DNA of 64,000 bases from Molossus alvarezi (GCA_037176705.1 CM073885.1:220298290-220362289), one strand, 5' to 3'. Shown: positions 1 to 13,700, counted from the first letter of the stretch. Numbers and translations: made by a program. Notes: a model not told the origin generated them from the letters alone.

Positions 1-1215
1 TTGTGCAAATTAGACAGAGGCACCTTCTTCTCCAGGTGGGTGCAGCTGCTCCAGGGAGCAGAGCCTGGGCTGATGTCAGCCCGGACCGCCCCACCCCCAT
101 CTCTGCAGGTCTTCTAGTAGGTCACCCACACGCAACCTGCCCTGCAGCCCTGACTTAAAGTTCTCATTAAATATCCCTTGGTTTACCTTGTCTAGAATGC
201 CTTGACCTACTACATCTCTCTACCTAACTCCCAGTCATTCTAAAAATCAAGACAATCCTCCTCCTACAAAAAGCTTTCAACTCTTCTATGCTGTCAGAAA
301 AAAAGTCCATCAGAGCATGCCCGTTACAGACTTTCTTGTCTATTTCCCACAGCAGATGCTGCACTCTGAAAAGCAAAGATCCTGTCTTTCAGATATGTGT
401 GCCTGTACAGCCTAGTACAGTGCCTGGCAGAGTGCAGACCAATGGTTGTTGAATGTCAAATGAATGGGAGGCTTGCTTAGTCTTGTCACCATGTAGGAGC
501 CCCAGCAATCTGGAGATTAGGCACGGGGTCTGCTTCCTCAAATTACACAATCCCCACTCAGATACCAAAAAGCCAGATTGCATTTAGCAATTATTTCATT
601 AACCTGTGACTAAGAAGAACAAGCGTCTTGGATTTCAACCTCCTGTGCCCTCCTGACAAGTTCACTAATACATCTGTCACGAACTATTTTGTCCTTCATT
701 GAGTCCTGCTCCCTTCTTTCGTCTCCTCCTCCTCCCAGACTTCACAAGAGCCATCTAGCTGGACAGTGAGTATGGGAAAATTTGTGGCACTTTCTACTTT
801 CATGAATCTTTGGACATTTTCATAATACAAAAGTAAAAATAGATATTAAAAATAAAGTTATTCATCCTACAGAACCACACGCTCCACTTCTTATATGTCT
901 GCTTTCCATGGGATTTTCCTCATTAGTCCCATTTGGCTCCCTCAGCTGGCCCGCCCCAGATGCCCACACTGATTTCATTGATGACTTCACTCAGCTCTTC
1001 TAGTTACTCTCTCCTCAAATCCCTCACTAATTCCCTGGTACAAATTCAGAATTCTCTTCTGTGTAAGTCAGGCCAAAAGGAGCAGAGCTGCCAGATTTGA
1101 ATTCCCTGTCAAAGGCACTTGTCTATCTGAAATCTAGCCATTTTACTTATAAAAAAATGTTCTTTTCAATTGTGTGCACAACCATTATAGGACGGACTGG
1201 GCAGATATCACACAT

Positions 1216-1472
1216 TTTTTTTTTTTTTAATTTCTCACCTGAGGATATTTTTCTATGTATCATCAGATAGAGTGGGAAAGAGGGAGAGAGAGAGAGAGAG
1301 AGACAGAGAGAAACATCAATGTGATAGAGCCACATCGACTGGTTGCCTCCCGCATGACCCGACCAGGGTTGGAGACGAATTGCAACGGAGGTATGTGCCC
1401 TTGGCCAGAATTGAACCCGTGACTCATTGGTCCACGGGCCAATGCTCTAACCACTGAGCAAACCAGTTAGGG
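1216..1472 (-). mobile_element. VES SINE
   Basis: In minus orientation the element has the tRNA-like head (ggtttgctcagtggttagagc), the CT-rich middle (a GA run on plus) and the tatcctcaggtgag 3' end with poly(A). A 14-bp TSD with one mismatch, cagatatcacacat / cagatattacacat, lies at 1202-1215 and 1473-1486. Confidence 0.95.
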
Positions 1473-2589
1473 CAGATATTACACATCTTTTATCAGATTT
1501 AAATATTATTGTCTTCCTGCTCACAATTATTCTAGGAGAATGTGGCCCCACCAAGCCCCTGCTACAGGGTGAGATCCGACCAGCTCTTCCTGGGCTACAA
1601 GCAGAGCCTTTCAGGTTGTTGCCTGTGGAACTTGGAACTGGGGCCCAGAACTGACTTAACCAGGTGATGGACGCTCCAGAGCTGTGAGCAGAGCCCACAG
1701 ATGGCTCCCTGGAGAGCCAGGGCCACAGGTAAGCAGATGTGGAAGGACAGAAACCCAGAAATCTGGGGAAATCCATCAGACAGGGTTTTGTTGTTGTTAT
1801 TGCAAATGATACAGTGACACTGAATCCACAAAGAAATTTAAGCAAAAATGGGAATTTCTTGGAAAGGCCAAGGATGAAGATGGCGTCAGGGATTGAAAAA
1901 TAGTGTCAGGTGATCCCTCACCCTATCAGGCACTGTCTCTTCAAGTGTGCGTATCCATCTGGCTCAGTCTCTGTGTGCCTCTCTCTCTCTCCCCACCCTC
2001 GTTTTTTTCTATGGCAAATAGGATTCTTCTTCAGTGTGTGGGAACTTTAGGTTTACATCTTCTTATATCAGCCACTTCAAAAGAAAGAAAGCTCTGCCTT
2101 CTCTTAGTCTGTATATAAAATCTCAAGGGAGGACTCTGAGTTGCCTGGGTTGGACATGTGCTCATTTAAGACAGGCCCTTATGACTGTTTACTCGATGGT
2201 CACTTTCTCTTTCTTCCTCACAAACATTCTTATCCCATTACAGTACCAGATGACTATGTGCTCTGGAAGGTGGATTCTTCCATAGCCCCGAGAGCTATGT
2301 CATTCTTGACTTACATCAATCACGGTACTCTGATTCCCCTGCCCGTTACTAGTCTAGGTATGGGTATAGGACACAACCCTCTCTAATGAGATCTGACCCG
2401 AAGGAAAGTTTGCAGGAAGGCTTTTGGAAGAGTACTCCTCATTCTCGATAAAATACACAAAAGTGGACTCCTTCTTGCCTTTGGACAAAATTGTGTGACA
2501 ATATGATGACTGGAACTGCAGCAGCCATTTTGTAACCATGAGGGGCAAATCTGAGGATGAAAATCATCCTGCTAAGAATGGTAGAATGG

Positions 2590-2805
2590 CCCTGCCAGTC
2601 TGGCTCAGTGGATTGAGCATTGTTCCATTTCTGGTCAGGGCACATGCCCGGGTTGTGGGCTCAATCCCCAGTAGCGGGGCATGCAGGAGGTAGCCAATCG
2701 ATGTTTCTCTCTCACATCAATGTTTCTCTCTCTCTCTCCCCCTTCCTCTCTCTCTAAAAAAAAAAAAAAAAAATCAATAAAAATATATTTTAAGAAAAGG
2801 GAAAA
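2590..2805 (+). mobile_element. VES SINE (older subfamily)
   Basis: The head is ccctgccagtctggctcagtgg, followed by gtcagggcacatgcccgg, CT repeats and an A-rich tail with aatcaataaaa. The TSD aatggtagaatgg is perfect at 2577-2589 and 2806-2818. Confidence 0.95.
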
Positions 2806-2999
2806 AATGGTAGAATGGAAATAGGTAAACCTAGAGTCTTGATGACATCACTATACTATTCAGTTAACCCTAGAACCGTGTTTTCTAGAAAGCCAGTCTG
2901 CAGAGAAAGTAATGGAACTGATGTTCCAAGTCAACTGAAATGAGGAATTGTGTAGTCCAAAGAGAAAGTGAACAGCGGTCTACTTGCTAAATCATAATA

Positions 3000-3215
3000 A
3001 AGGCTAATTGTTATTGACCTCCTAATATGTATCAGGCAGTGTTCCATGTGCTTCATGTGTATTACCTCATTTAATCTACACAATCACCAAACAAGGTAGA
3101 TACTTTCATTATTCCCTACTTTTCAGATGGATAAACAAGGTCTGGAAACATTTATCCAGGGTCGAAAACTCAACAATGCCAAGGTGGGAATTCACATTCA
3201 GGCTTCTGACCCCTT
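3000..3215. mobile_element. MIR SINE
   Basis: tgttccatgtgcttcatgtg, attacctcatttaatctaca and cttttcagatggataaacaa are MIR core and tail blocks. Confidence 0.8.
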
Positions 3216-4028
3216 CTGACTTAATCAATAGGTTGAACTTGGAACTGTTCCACAGTTGGATTTCTCCGCTTCCCTCGTATCTTTTCAAATAACCCTCTTT
3301 TCATTTGAACTGGTCTGAGTGTGTTTATGTTCACTGCACCCAAATGTTTCTTCAGACTCGGGCTTTCTTTCTCCACCCCTTAATAAATCTGTGAGTCTCA
3401 ATGTCCATTTGTGAAATATGCAGAGTCCAAACCCCACATTAAAATCTTGATATAGTGGAGTTCATGGTTTCCTGTTTGCTCCTTCCCCAATTGTCACATT
3501 GGCAGGTGTTAGTTTGGGGTCTCTTGGGGGCATATTTCCAGTATGATATGACTTATTAAAATATCAATAGGCACCAAAAAATGGATGAAGTTGTTAACAC
3601 TGGTTTAAATAACTGCTCCCCCCTCTTATATCCCCACCTCTAATTTTATCTGTTTCATAACTTTTTAAAGTTTTTGCACTAAGTGACACCCTGCAATCAT
3701 ATATATATCTCTGTGGCTCTGTGAGGTCAGGAAGGCATTTCTATGGCCTTACTACTGTTTATTCATGTCACACCCTTACTCCCTCACTCATTCAACAAAT
3801 ATTTGAGTATCCGCCATGCCCCAGGCGCTATGCTAGGCACTAGGTGTCAACAGGTTACCTTCCCTGCCTTCACGGAGGGCAATAAAGTGTATCAATATGC
3901 CAGATCACTTTTTTCTCTAAATCCAAAGAAGTGCTAACTAAATGAAAAAGGTGCATGAGACTAGACAAAGCATTTTGTGGTGGTACAAACCCTGTAGGCC
4001 AACTGCCTAGGTTTAAATCCCAGCTGTG

Positions 4029-4115
4029 CCCTGGCCAGTTTGGCTCAGTGGTTGGGCGTCGGCCTGCGGACAAGAGAGTCCCGGGTTCAGTTCATGTACC
4101 ACACACACACACAAA
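4029..4115 (+). mobile_element. tRNA-half (head-only) VES element, copy 1
   Basis: Only the tRNA-like head is present (ccctggccagtttggctcag to cccgggttcag), followed by catgtaccac and a CA/A tail. The usual CT-rich body and 3' end are missing. A 14-bp TSD with one mismatch, aaatcccagctgtg / aaatcccagttgtg, at 4015-4028 and 4116-4129 shows it inserted at this size. Confidence 0.9.
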
Positions 4116-5464
4116 AAATCCCAGTTGTGATTGTGTAACCTTGTATTAGTTACTGAACTGATATCTCAATGGTTTAACCTGGTAAATGGGATTAAAAGTG
4201 TAGCTTTGTCACAGGGTTGTTATGAAAGCATTTTATAAATCATGTAGAACATTGTAAGTACAACACAAGTGTTTGTTCAAAAGGAAAAGGGAGTTATATT
4301 CTACTCTACCCATGGACCGTAACTAAGCGGCTTCGCAGCAAGCCATGGCAATATGACAACGTGCTAACTTGGGAACCTGTAAAGGGGAGCACAGAACTGT
4401 CGGAGGACCTGGGCTCCGTGTACCAGGACCGGGTGAATGACTCCGCTGGCTCCACAACCGCACATGGTTTTCCTTGTTCTCAGAATCCCCATACCAAATG
4501 TAGATTACAGACAATTTCAGCTGATTTTTCCTGCAGAATTCAGTTTTCAATAAGCAGATCTTGGAAGAAAGCAGAACCACAAATTTGGAAGACTTCTTAG
4601 AAGTTAAGCTGTTAAGTTAAACTGAAATGATTGGTAACCTCTCTGACATTTGTTACCCAGTCTCTAATGGGACATTTCCAATGATGCGGAAGTACAGTTT
4701 TAGAGAGTCTTCTCTTTTATTGATTATCTCTAGCTATCATGAAGTACTTCCTTTTTTTTGTTCCCAAGCCACTTACACTGGTTTTGGAACAAGGATAACC
4801 CCAATTCTAAATGAGTCTTCAAATGTATGGAGAAAAGGATGTCCTCTCTTCTAGTTTCTGAGCTAGTCATCACTTGACATGAGCTGTGACCAAAGCCCTT
4901 CAAGTAGGAAGGAGGAGATCAGTAGAATCTAGACACTTCAAGGAGTGTCCAGGAAGATCACTGTGAAAGAAGGTTCTTGAAGTGCCCTGGGAAACCAATC
5001 TTGCTTCTGGGCTCTGGAGAGAAGGAAAAGATATTGATTCCTTGTTTTATCTTATCTTCAATAGTCTCCTCCCCACCTGGAATCCTGTGGCCTAGGGAAG
5101 GGTATCAATATCAAAACTCAAGCATGAGCACATTGCGATAGCATGTGAATCCAGTGGAATTCAACAGAACTTTTGTAGCTGAAATTTAAACCAAATGTAT
5201 CAAAATACACCTGTCCCTAGAGAATATGGACTTAGTACTTTCATAATAGAAACAATGGTTTAGTTTAAACAAGGCCAGTTTTTTAAAACTAAGTTTTCCC
5301 TCTCTATGTGTGAAGATATAGAAAGGGGACCTTCTTAGGTGATATGACTGAATACTTAAGAAACCAAGATTGGGAGTTTAATTCTCATAAGGAGAATCAG
5401 CTTTTATCAGAACAAAACTCTCTTCTGTGTGCTCACATCGTTCTATCATTAAATCCTAGGGAGT

Positions 5465-5598
5465 GGTAATAATAAACAAGTGGACAATAGTTAACACTTA
5501 TGGAAAATTTTCTATGTGGTAGTCACTGTGCTAAAGGCTTTATACAAATTATTTTATTTCAACTTTGCAAGAGCTCTGAGAAGTAAGTTCTCACTGTG
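5465..5598. mobile_element. MIR SINE
   Basis: cactgtgctaaaggctttat and ttattttatttcaactttgc follow the MIR pattern. Confidence 0.7.
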
Positions 5599-5599
5599 G

Positions 5600-5990
5600 T
5601 CATTCAGAGAAAAAGCCAAATTCTTTGCAGTGGCACAGAAGGCTCTGACCTTTGCCCCTCCTGCACTACCTCTCGGTTCTTCCTCACCAGGCAGTGTCAT
5701 CCACACTTTCCCCCCAGGGCCTTTGCACTTGCTGTTCTCTCTGTTGGAGTGCTCTTCCCCACTTTACCTCAAGGCTCAGACTTTCACCCCCTTCAAGCCT
5801 TTCTTCAAATATCACCTTCTTAGTAGGGCCTGCTCCAGCCGCCCTTTAGAAAATTGCAATGCCCCCTGTGCCACTATATACTGTACTCCCCCGCTTTTTG
5901 TTTTTCCATAGCAGTGATCACTTTATAACCTTCAACACAATTGACTTTTGGGGTTTTTTTTTTCTGTCTCCCTTGACCAGAATGTATGTA
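5600..5990 (-). mobile_element. L2 LINE fragment
   Basis: Contains cagggcctttgcacttgctg, tgctcttccccactttacc and ttcttcaaatatcaccttct, the hallmark L2 3' blocks on the opposite strand. Open frames over it are relics. Confidence 0.85.
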
Positions 5991-6189
5991 AGGATTTTTT
6001 TCTACTTTTGTTCATGACCTAGAAACACAGACGGCACATGATAGGCAATCCATAAATATTTGCTGGTTAAATTCTATACATGAGACACAAGGCACAGAAG
6101 GGTAAGTATTCATGCTTTTCATAGAAAGAAAGACTCCATTAGGAACCGACATTCCAGAAACCAAACTCAGGGTACATATCCTTTTCTTT

Positions 6190-6444
6190 CTTTCTTTTTT
6201 TTTTTAATCCTCATCCGAGGACACTTTTCCATTTTTTGTACAGACAGAGTGGGAGGGAGAGAGAGGAAGAGAGAGAGAGGGAAACATCGATGTGAAAGGG
6301 ACACATCGAGTGGCTGCCACCCGCATGACCAACCAGGGCCGGGGACAAACTGCAACCGAGGTACATGCCCTTAGTGGGAACCGAACCCGGGTCTCTCCGG
6401 ACTGCAGGCGGACGCTCTAACCACTGAGCCAAACCGGCCAGGGC
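6190..6444 (-). mobile_element. VES SINE (young-looking subfamily)
   Basis: The element has a complete body in minus orientation with the cctcatccgaggacacttttcc end and the head ending ggccagggc. The TSD catatccttttctt is perfect at 6175-6188 and 6445-6458. Confidence 0.95.
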
Positions 6445-6459
6445 CATATCCTTTTCTTG

Positions 6460-9400
6460 AGGGTTAGTGGCATCACCTTTAACCATCAGGGGCAATACAT
6501 TAGATCTGAATCAGACTTCATGAGTAGAAATACACACTAAGAATCAATACTACAAAGAAGTATTCCACGTGTGCACTATATTCAATAAGTATACATGAGT
6601 ACGCAACATCACTTGGAGTATTTTGTGACTCTACTGGGAGATTTTTATTTGATAAGACTTGAGGGAAACTAAAAAATGTCAAACTGAAAAATGAAGAGAA
6701 TAGAAAAGTTCTCATGAAAATATTTTCCCAGGGTTGGACAATGGCAAGAATGACAGCATACAACACTCCTTTATGGATGTCATTCAGACTCAAAGAGCAT
6801 TTCCCAGAGTTTCTTTTATGTGATTACATTTAACCTTCTGAACAATGCAGAAATCCAATTTGCAGATGAGGAACTATGCTCTCAGAGGTTGTGTACCTTC
6901 CTAGAATAGCCCAGTAAGGGGTAGAATTTGGAATAGAGTATACTTCTTTTGTCTCTGGCTAGCATGCCTGCCCCTGTACACACAGCTGCCCGATAGCCTT
7001 CGGGTGTTGATGATTTTACAGGGTCCCGTAGCCTGAGGAACAAATGCAATTTTTGTTTATGGCTAACTTAATGCTTCATCAATTAAAAAATGTAAAGCGA
7101 CCAATATCACTTCCCCTCCCTCTTTTCTAAGGTCAGTTATTACACAGATTCAAGAGAGTCACATTGGAACACATATATCATCACAGTGGAATTAATGTCT
7201 TTGTCTGAAGTTCATTTCGTTAACTAAACAGCCAGGCTTAAAGCTCACATTATTACCGAGGAAAAGATGCAGCTGTTGACAGCATTGCTAAGAGCAACAA
7301 ATGCCAGGAAATCTCAAAACTCTGGCCGCTTTTTTCTTAACCGTATTTTTACCAATTATTTCTCCGCAGCTTTAGAAATTTGCTTTTACCTCCACCCTTT
7401 CCCCCAAAAGAATCCTGCCCCTGGGGGTGGGAAATGAAGACCTCAAAACCAAGTACAAATTGCTCATTTAAAGAATGGGAATGAAAGATACAGCGGCTTT
7501 TCTTCCTTAAAAGCTCATCACTCTGTAGAAAGAATCCGAATGCTGTCCTGATTCTTCTTGAGCACTGGAGCAGTTTTTGTTTTTTTTTTGTTAGTTAATT
7601 TTAATTAAAATTTTAAAAAGCACCATTCTTGAGAAGCTGTTGCTATGAGACTTCCTGGGCCTCAGCAGATGGCCACAGAAGGGTTCTCAGCCCCAGCTCA
7701 GGGCTCTGAAGCCCTCCACTCAGGCATACCATCGACATTCCTGGAATACCTTCGGGGCAATTCGGGCCTGCTGCCTTCGGACTAGCTCACCCGCAGCTCC
7801 GGCCGGCCTCCCTTGTCAAGGGGCCTGGTTGAAATTTGTTATAAATGAATGATCAGGCCTCTCTAGGAAAAGGCCATAGCAGAGAGGTTGCTGTCCTTCC
7901 CAGTTTAGGCTTCAGACAAACTTTACCCCCACACCACTGGGGTTTTGAGTTGTTCAGGAGAGCTGGCAGGCACACATACATGTGCACAAATACACACACA
8001 CTCACAAATGCACACCACACTCCACACGCAATCCATTGCATTGTTTGTAAACCTCTGAGCCCCTCCCCGTCACAGAGCGGTCCCGTGGAGAGAGCAGCAT
8101 ATTTTTGGACAGTAGCATTTTTAGTGCCCAGACAGAATGGCTCAGGGAGAGGTTTAAAGGATTCTGATTTTTTTCTTTTGAGAAAAAGACATAAAGGGAA
8201 AGAGAACTGCGTGGCATTCACATCACTACTTTCTCACTAACTTCTTGATGCTGGACAAATCATTCCATTTCATCCCTTTCTCTGTCTTCCAAACTGGGAT
8301 AACGACTGATCTCCGTGCATCAGATAGAAGAATGAATGAGCCACGATTAATAAACTGGGAAATTATTGCATAAATACCAGGTCAGTGAGACCGGCTTCTG
8401 CTGCTCCCAGGGAAAAGATAAAAGAGAAACTTGGAGAACCGAACCTCCAGGTCTGACTGCTGGGACCACCGCCCCTGGAGGGCTGGTCCGGAATGCTAAC
8501 CACTGTTTTTGGTGGGAAGGGACTACCAGTAGCTTTATTTGGTCACTAAGGCGCTTTAGTACTTGGAAAAAAACAAGTAATTCTAAACAGCCATAGCTTT
8601 TCAGGGTGGGGCTCATTTAAATTCCATTTCCAGATTTGTGGCTTTTAAACCAGGCCTGGAGTATACAAGCAAAGTCCTACTTAAGTGTCTGACGCCAGTG
8701 CTCACTTGATCACTTGACAGGACGTCAGAGCAATCCTACCAGTTTCAGTACACGAAGTCCACTCTGAGCTTTCCTCCCAGTGGTATCAGATGATATGCCC
8801 TGGTTCAGCGCTGCTGCCATCATCTCATTCTTTAATCTCATCTGTCCCACTAAGAAGCCAAATGAGTTGAGACTGCTTAGGTTCCTGTCTCAGAGTCATC
8901 CATTTGTCCTGAGACGTGAACATTAGAATTGCTGGAAGTTTTTTGTTTTCTTTTTAAAATGCTTTTGGGAGGTCTGACCTAACAAAGTGTGCCAACTTTT
9001 TTATATTAACCAGTGACATTTTAATGACGCCATCTACAGAGGAGTGGAGATGAGGAAGCTTTCTTGTCCCGTGTGTCTAGGGAGAAGGGACTCGGCTAGT
9101 TTGTCCAGTCCCTCCCTTTGCACATCGAGCAAAGGGAGGTTTTGCCCAGCTGTTCAGCCTCTGAGCTCACAGGCCTCTCCAACTCAGAAAAGTCAGGCAA
9201 AGGCTAAGATCTGGGGCTGTTTTTGAGGGAGGGAAGCAGAGGGAGGGAGAGTTGCTGGGAGGGAGGTGTCTGACTATGCAGCTTTCATTTGCATAACTGA
9301 ACTTTTCAAGCACAGCCAATGGGACACAGTGTGTGTCTGGGAGGGGAGGACAAGGGTGCTCTATTGTGGGGGGACCCTCACCAAACAGCAATCCACGAGC

Positions 9401-10538
9401 TTGCAGACATTCCACAGCTCCAGAAAGGAGCCTTTTAAAGACTGTCACTGGGTAAAAATGCATTTAAGATACTTAATTCCTTGCCCCTGTCTAACTCTCT
9501 AATGATATTGTTCTGGGATGAAATATATGTGTGTATTTTAGTCACTAACAATTGTGTTAAATTACATATTTGGAAATCTTTGGTACTCTGCAGATATGTA
9601 CAAGGTCTTTCTATACTCTCATTAAAAATGTGGAGTTTTTGGTGACTTTATTTTCTTTTTTAACTAGCTATATAGAGGTTTTCAATTAGTTCTCTCTTCC
9701 TTTCTGAATCTCTCTAGGACACAGGGTTTTTTATTTGTTTGTTGTTTCTTTTGGTTTTTCTGTTTATGAATAGTGTGATTTTTTTTAAAAGATAGTGATT
9801 AGGGATAAGATGGTATTTATCCTTCCCCATACAAAAATGACTTATCCTTAATCCAGGAAATCGTCTTTGATTTACACAATCTTTAGATGTAATTCATAAG
9901 CAAAGGTAGAATTTTGAAATTAAAATCAATGCTAAATATACATTTATTTAGCTTTCCAAAGTCCATTTCTCCTTCAACACCCTCAACATTTATAAATTCA
10001 CTTAGTAGCTACCTACCAACAATCTAATATTTCAACTATCACCAACCATATATCCTATTTGCACGCACATTATATTAAAAATGATTGCTGTAGACTTCTG
10101 TGATGATCACATTTCACGCCAAGGGGATATGTCATTTCTGATGCTTTTATTCATAAAAGTAGTCATTTTTAGTACTTATATTTAGCATTACTAATGTGGT
10201 GATCTCATTATAGAAAACTATTTTTATACAGATGAGTTATTTAATAGCTGAGAAAGATGGAAATTTCCAACTGGCTATGAACATTGGAAGAAAAAGACAC
10301 ATTTCAGGATGATTAACATAGATTGCAAGTGAATGGTTTATGAAAGCATATCGCCTCTTTTCACCACCCGTGCCCGGTCTCTCTACTACTGTTTACTGTT
10401 TGAACAGATCATTCAGAATTAGAGAACACCTTTGTTTCATGAAGGTGTTTATATCTTTGGAACTAATAAGATGGGAAAAGTAGTCTCAGAACCTCTTTGG
10501 ATTTATAAGTAGATCTTTATTCATTTACAGAAAGTTAT
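6460..10538. other. Long, mostly unique stretch
   Basis: Apart from a weak MIR-like tail at about 8230-8345 I see no repeat in some 4 kb, the longest repeat-poor run here in a SINE-rich window. Open frames on both strands at 7845-8240 overlap each other and lack family features. Such a gap in SINE insertion within an early SHROOM3 intron may mark regulatory DNA. Confidence 0.5.
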
Positions 10539-10565
10539 CATAAAAAAAAAAAAAAAAAAAAAAAA

Positions 10566-10762
10566 TTGAGCCCAGCCAGTGTGGCTCAGTGGATTGAGTG
10601 TCATCCCATGGACTGAGAGGTCCAGGTTTGATTCCTGGTCAGGGCACATGCCCGGGTTGCAGGCTCAATCCCTGGTGGGGTGTGTGCAGGAGGTAGTGGA
10701 TCAATGTTTCTATCTCTCCCTTCCTCTTTCTCTAAAAAATGAATAAAATTATATTTTTAAAA
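10566..10762 (+). mobile_element. VES SINE (older subfamily)
   Basis: The head is cccagccagtgtggctcagtgg, with gtcagggcacatgcccggg, a short CT tract and a tail gaataaaattat. A run of about 26 A lies directly 5' (10540-10565), and aaaaattga occurs on both sides, so the target was probably A-rich. Confidence 0.92.
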
Positions 10763-13700
10763 AATTGAAGGGAAAATTACCTCTTCCCTATCAGAACAAA
10801 ACAGTCAGGACTGTTAAGCACTAGTCCCAAACCACTAGTCTTTTTATCAACCTTGGATTACTATATCCTAGAGTGACAAGTGTGCTGACAGCGATTGAAG
10901 AGGAAAGACAGGATGGTCCTTGATGTATCTGTCCACCAACTTCCAAGTACAATGAAATCAGAGTGGAGCTTAAGTTTAATCAGAATCATGGCTCAGTATT
11001 CCTAAGCATCTGTTGCTCAAATTTGGGCGCTTGCATTGAGAATCTGACTTTGTCTCAAGCATAAGGATGAGTGAGGGGAGCAAAGCATGACAATCATACC
11101 CCATACTGAAGTGAAATTCACAAATTCCCCAATGTTGACCAAACCTTAAAAAGAAAAACTGCTTTCACATTACAAGAGGAAAAAGGAAAGATAGCTTTAA
11201 AAATAAGTGGTAATTAGAATGAGTCTAGAAATCCTGGGGTTCCATGATGGCAAGGAGCCTGCCTTTATGTTATTATACAACCTAGTGTATCATATATTTG
11301 TTGGCCCTAACTAAAAGTTACTTTATTCTAGCTTCCCTGAACGCCTCAGCAAACAGGAAGGAGCCCACAATGAGGTGCCAGTTGCCTGTAAGGGTTAGAG
11401 TAATTTGTCAAGTACCCCAGTCCAAATTCACATCTTTACTTACTGTGCGGTGGTATCATTTTGCAAGCACATCTGACAGCAAATAACTTAGTGATTTCAT
11501 CACAAAGGCTTAAACTAAGTTTCCTTGCCTCCCTTTAGTTTGCTTTCTCAATACTGGCCTTTCTGTCAAGATAAATGTAGAATATCATGTCGAGAAATAT
11601 CTGGTTTAAAATGGACTTACCTTAAGAAAGTCTAAGCTAGCATTTTCATTGTCCTCAGTTGTCTGTTGGACATCTCTGTCCAGGGTGACACTGGGCCAAC
11701 CTGGCCAATGGAGGGGGCTCAGTGGCTCGGGAGAGGTTGCCCAGAGGTACAATTCCAGCCCGGAAAGAATCCACAGGAGCCAGCGCCACAGGGAGGAGAG
11801 AGCTAAGACACAGGTGTCTGACACCAGCCGGCACCTCTGCTCGGAACCTGCAATCAAACGGCTGCCCTGATTAGCCGAGTACAAAAGGCAGTTCGGATTA
11901 CTGCCCTCCTCCCAGCCAATCGCCGGCCGGCCTGCCTGACAGCAGCAGGCCCCTGGTGGAAGGGGAAGTACACGCGGCCAGAACCTGAGAACCGGTTCCT
12001 ACAGTGGCCGCTGGCAGCCTGGTCCCGTGTGCACCCCTGTCCCACGCTCTGGAGAAGCTGTGTGTCAGGCTGTTGCAAGGAGAGCCTGTGGTAACGGGTA
12101 AGCCATGTCCTGCCCTTCTCTAAAGAGTGTCGCTCTAGGTCCTTTGACTCATAAACAACACGGTGCACTGTGATGACAATTAAGTGAAGGTAAGAAAGAA
12201 GGACGCTCCTTGGCAGCTTAGCTGTTAAGTGCTCCTGTCTGCTCTTTTTCCTGCCCCGCTAGTCTCCACTTGGACTTACTTGCAGCTGGATAATTCAATT
12301 TTAATGAGCTATGATTTTTGCAAGCAATAGTTTCTCACAGCAACTAGGAGAAAGAGAGGGAGAATCAAAGAAAAAGGAAAATCTTTCTACAGAAATGAAA
12401 TGCACAATTGCAAAAATCACCCCAGACACAAACATGTATAAAGCTCCCGCCTGTAAACAACAGCGACGACCAAACCCTACATTTTAAAATTCACCGCAGC
12501 AGAGTGCCTGGCAGCTCACGTTTGTGGAATCATAACGGGTTTCCTCAGCAGCCGCCCCTCACAGGGATGTCCCTCAACTCTGTCACCGAGCCCCAGAAAC
12601 TGCAACTTTGCGGTTGTGTGGATAAGCAGTGCTTGATTCAAGTTTTGGTATTTACCCCAGACCAAATGCATAGGGGGCTGCTGAACTGTCACCGAGAGAG
12701 CAAAGGAATCGTGCACACAGAGAGAAAGTGGGACTCCCAGTGTGTCCGAGCTTGTGGGTATGTAAATGCGTTTTCATTACGTTATAGCTGCTGTGGTGGA
12801 GAAAACAAGTCATAGGATCCACAGATCATTTATAAACTGCCTTGCTGAAGACTCTAAAAGACTTGTAGATGATTTTGTTGTAGACAAGGAAAGCAAGAAT
12901 GGGGAAAAGGAACACACACACACTGCAATCACAGGGGGCAATCTACTCTAAATACAGTAGTAATTTCTCGGCCAGACACCAAGGAAATCTAAAGCATCCT
13001 GGAAGATGGCATTCCATGTCATCTTCATTTTGAAATAACTGTCTTATTTAAAGACTGTTTCTGTATTAACTAGAAAGGCTGTCTCTCCAGGATATTCCAT
13101 TTGAATTCCAGAGCTATTTATACCCCTATAATGTGAAAGCTAAGGAAAGTGTGAGATGGGAACAGTGGGCGGAGCTGGGGGGGGGGTGCAGAGAATCGGC
13201 TTTCAGGAGCAAAGCCTCCTGCTAGATCTTGCACCATAGATGCATTCTTTGAAAAGTAGCCTCCTTTCCTTTTGGGAGGGCAAAGTTCTTATCCCAGTTT
13301 TATGTTCTTCCCTCCCCGGTCTCCTTACAACCTCCCCAAACACAGCTGAGTTGCATGTCCTTTCATCAGAGGCCACCCCCACCAAGCCGGAGTTTGAGAG
13401 CACCCAGGCCATGCCATTCATTTTGACTGGGTCAAATTTAACCTCCTGCCGCCGAACAGGAGCTCATCTCCACAGTGCAGAATGACAACTGGTGATGTTT
13501 GACATGTTTATCATAATTAGCTGCCTAGCATGGGAATGCCATTCCCTCGTTTGAAGGAGGCAGGACTACTCCCTCTCCATTTCGCCAGACATTTCCTCAT
13601 AGTCCAGCTCTGTCCAACCTAAGCTCACTCAAATCGACTCTCTGCCAAGTTCCCTGGGACAGCAGCCTCAACCTGTTGGTGGCTCGGCGAACTGTCCTCT

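Noticed and set aside
7740..7830. CpG-containing patch that might be a CpG island
   Set aside because: Too short and with few CpGs; no promoter motif or donor site near it.
12408..12815. A 135-residue frame on plus in unique DNA
   Set aside because: No recognised domain, overlapping frame on the other strand, and no splice sites that fit. Conservation would be needed to revive it.
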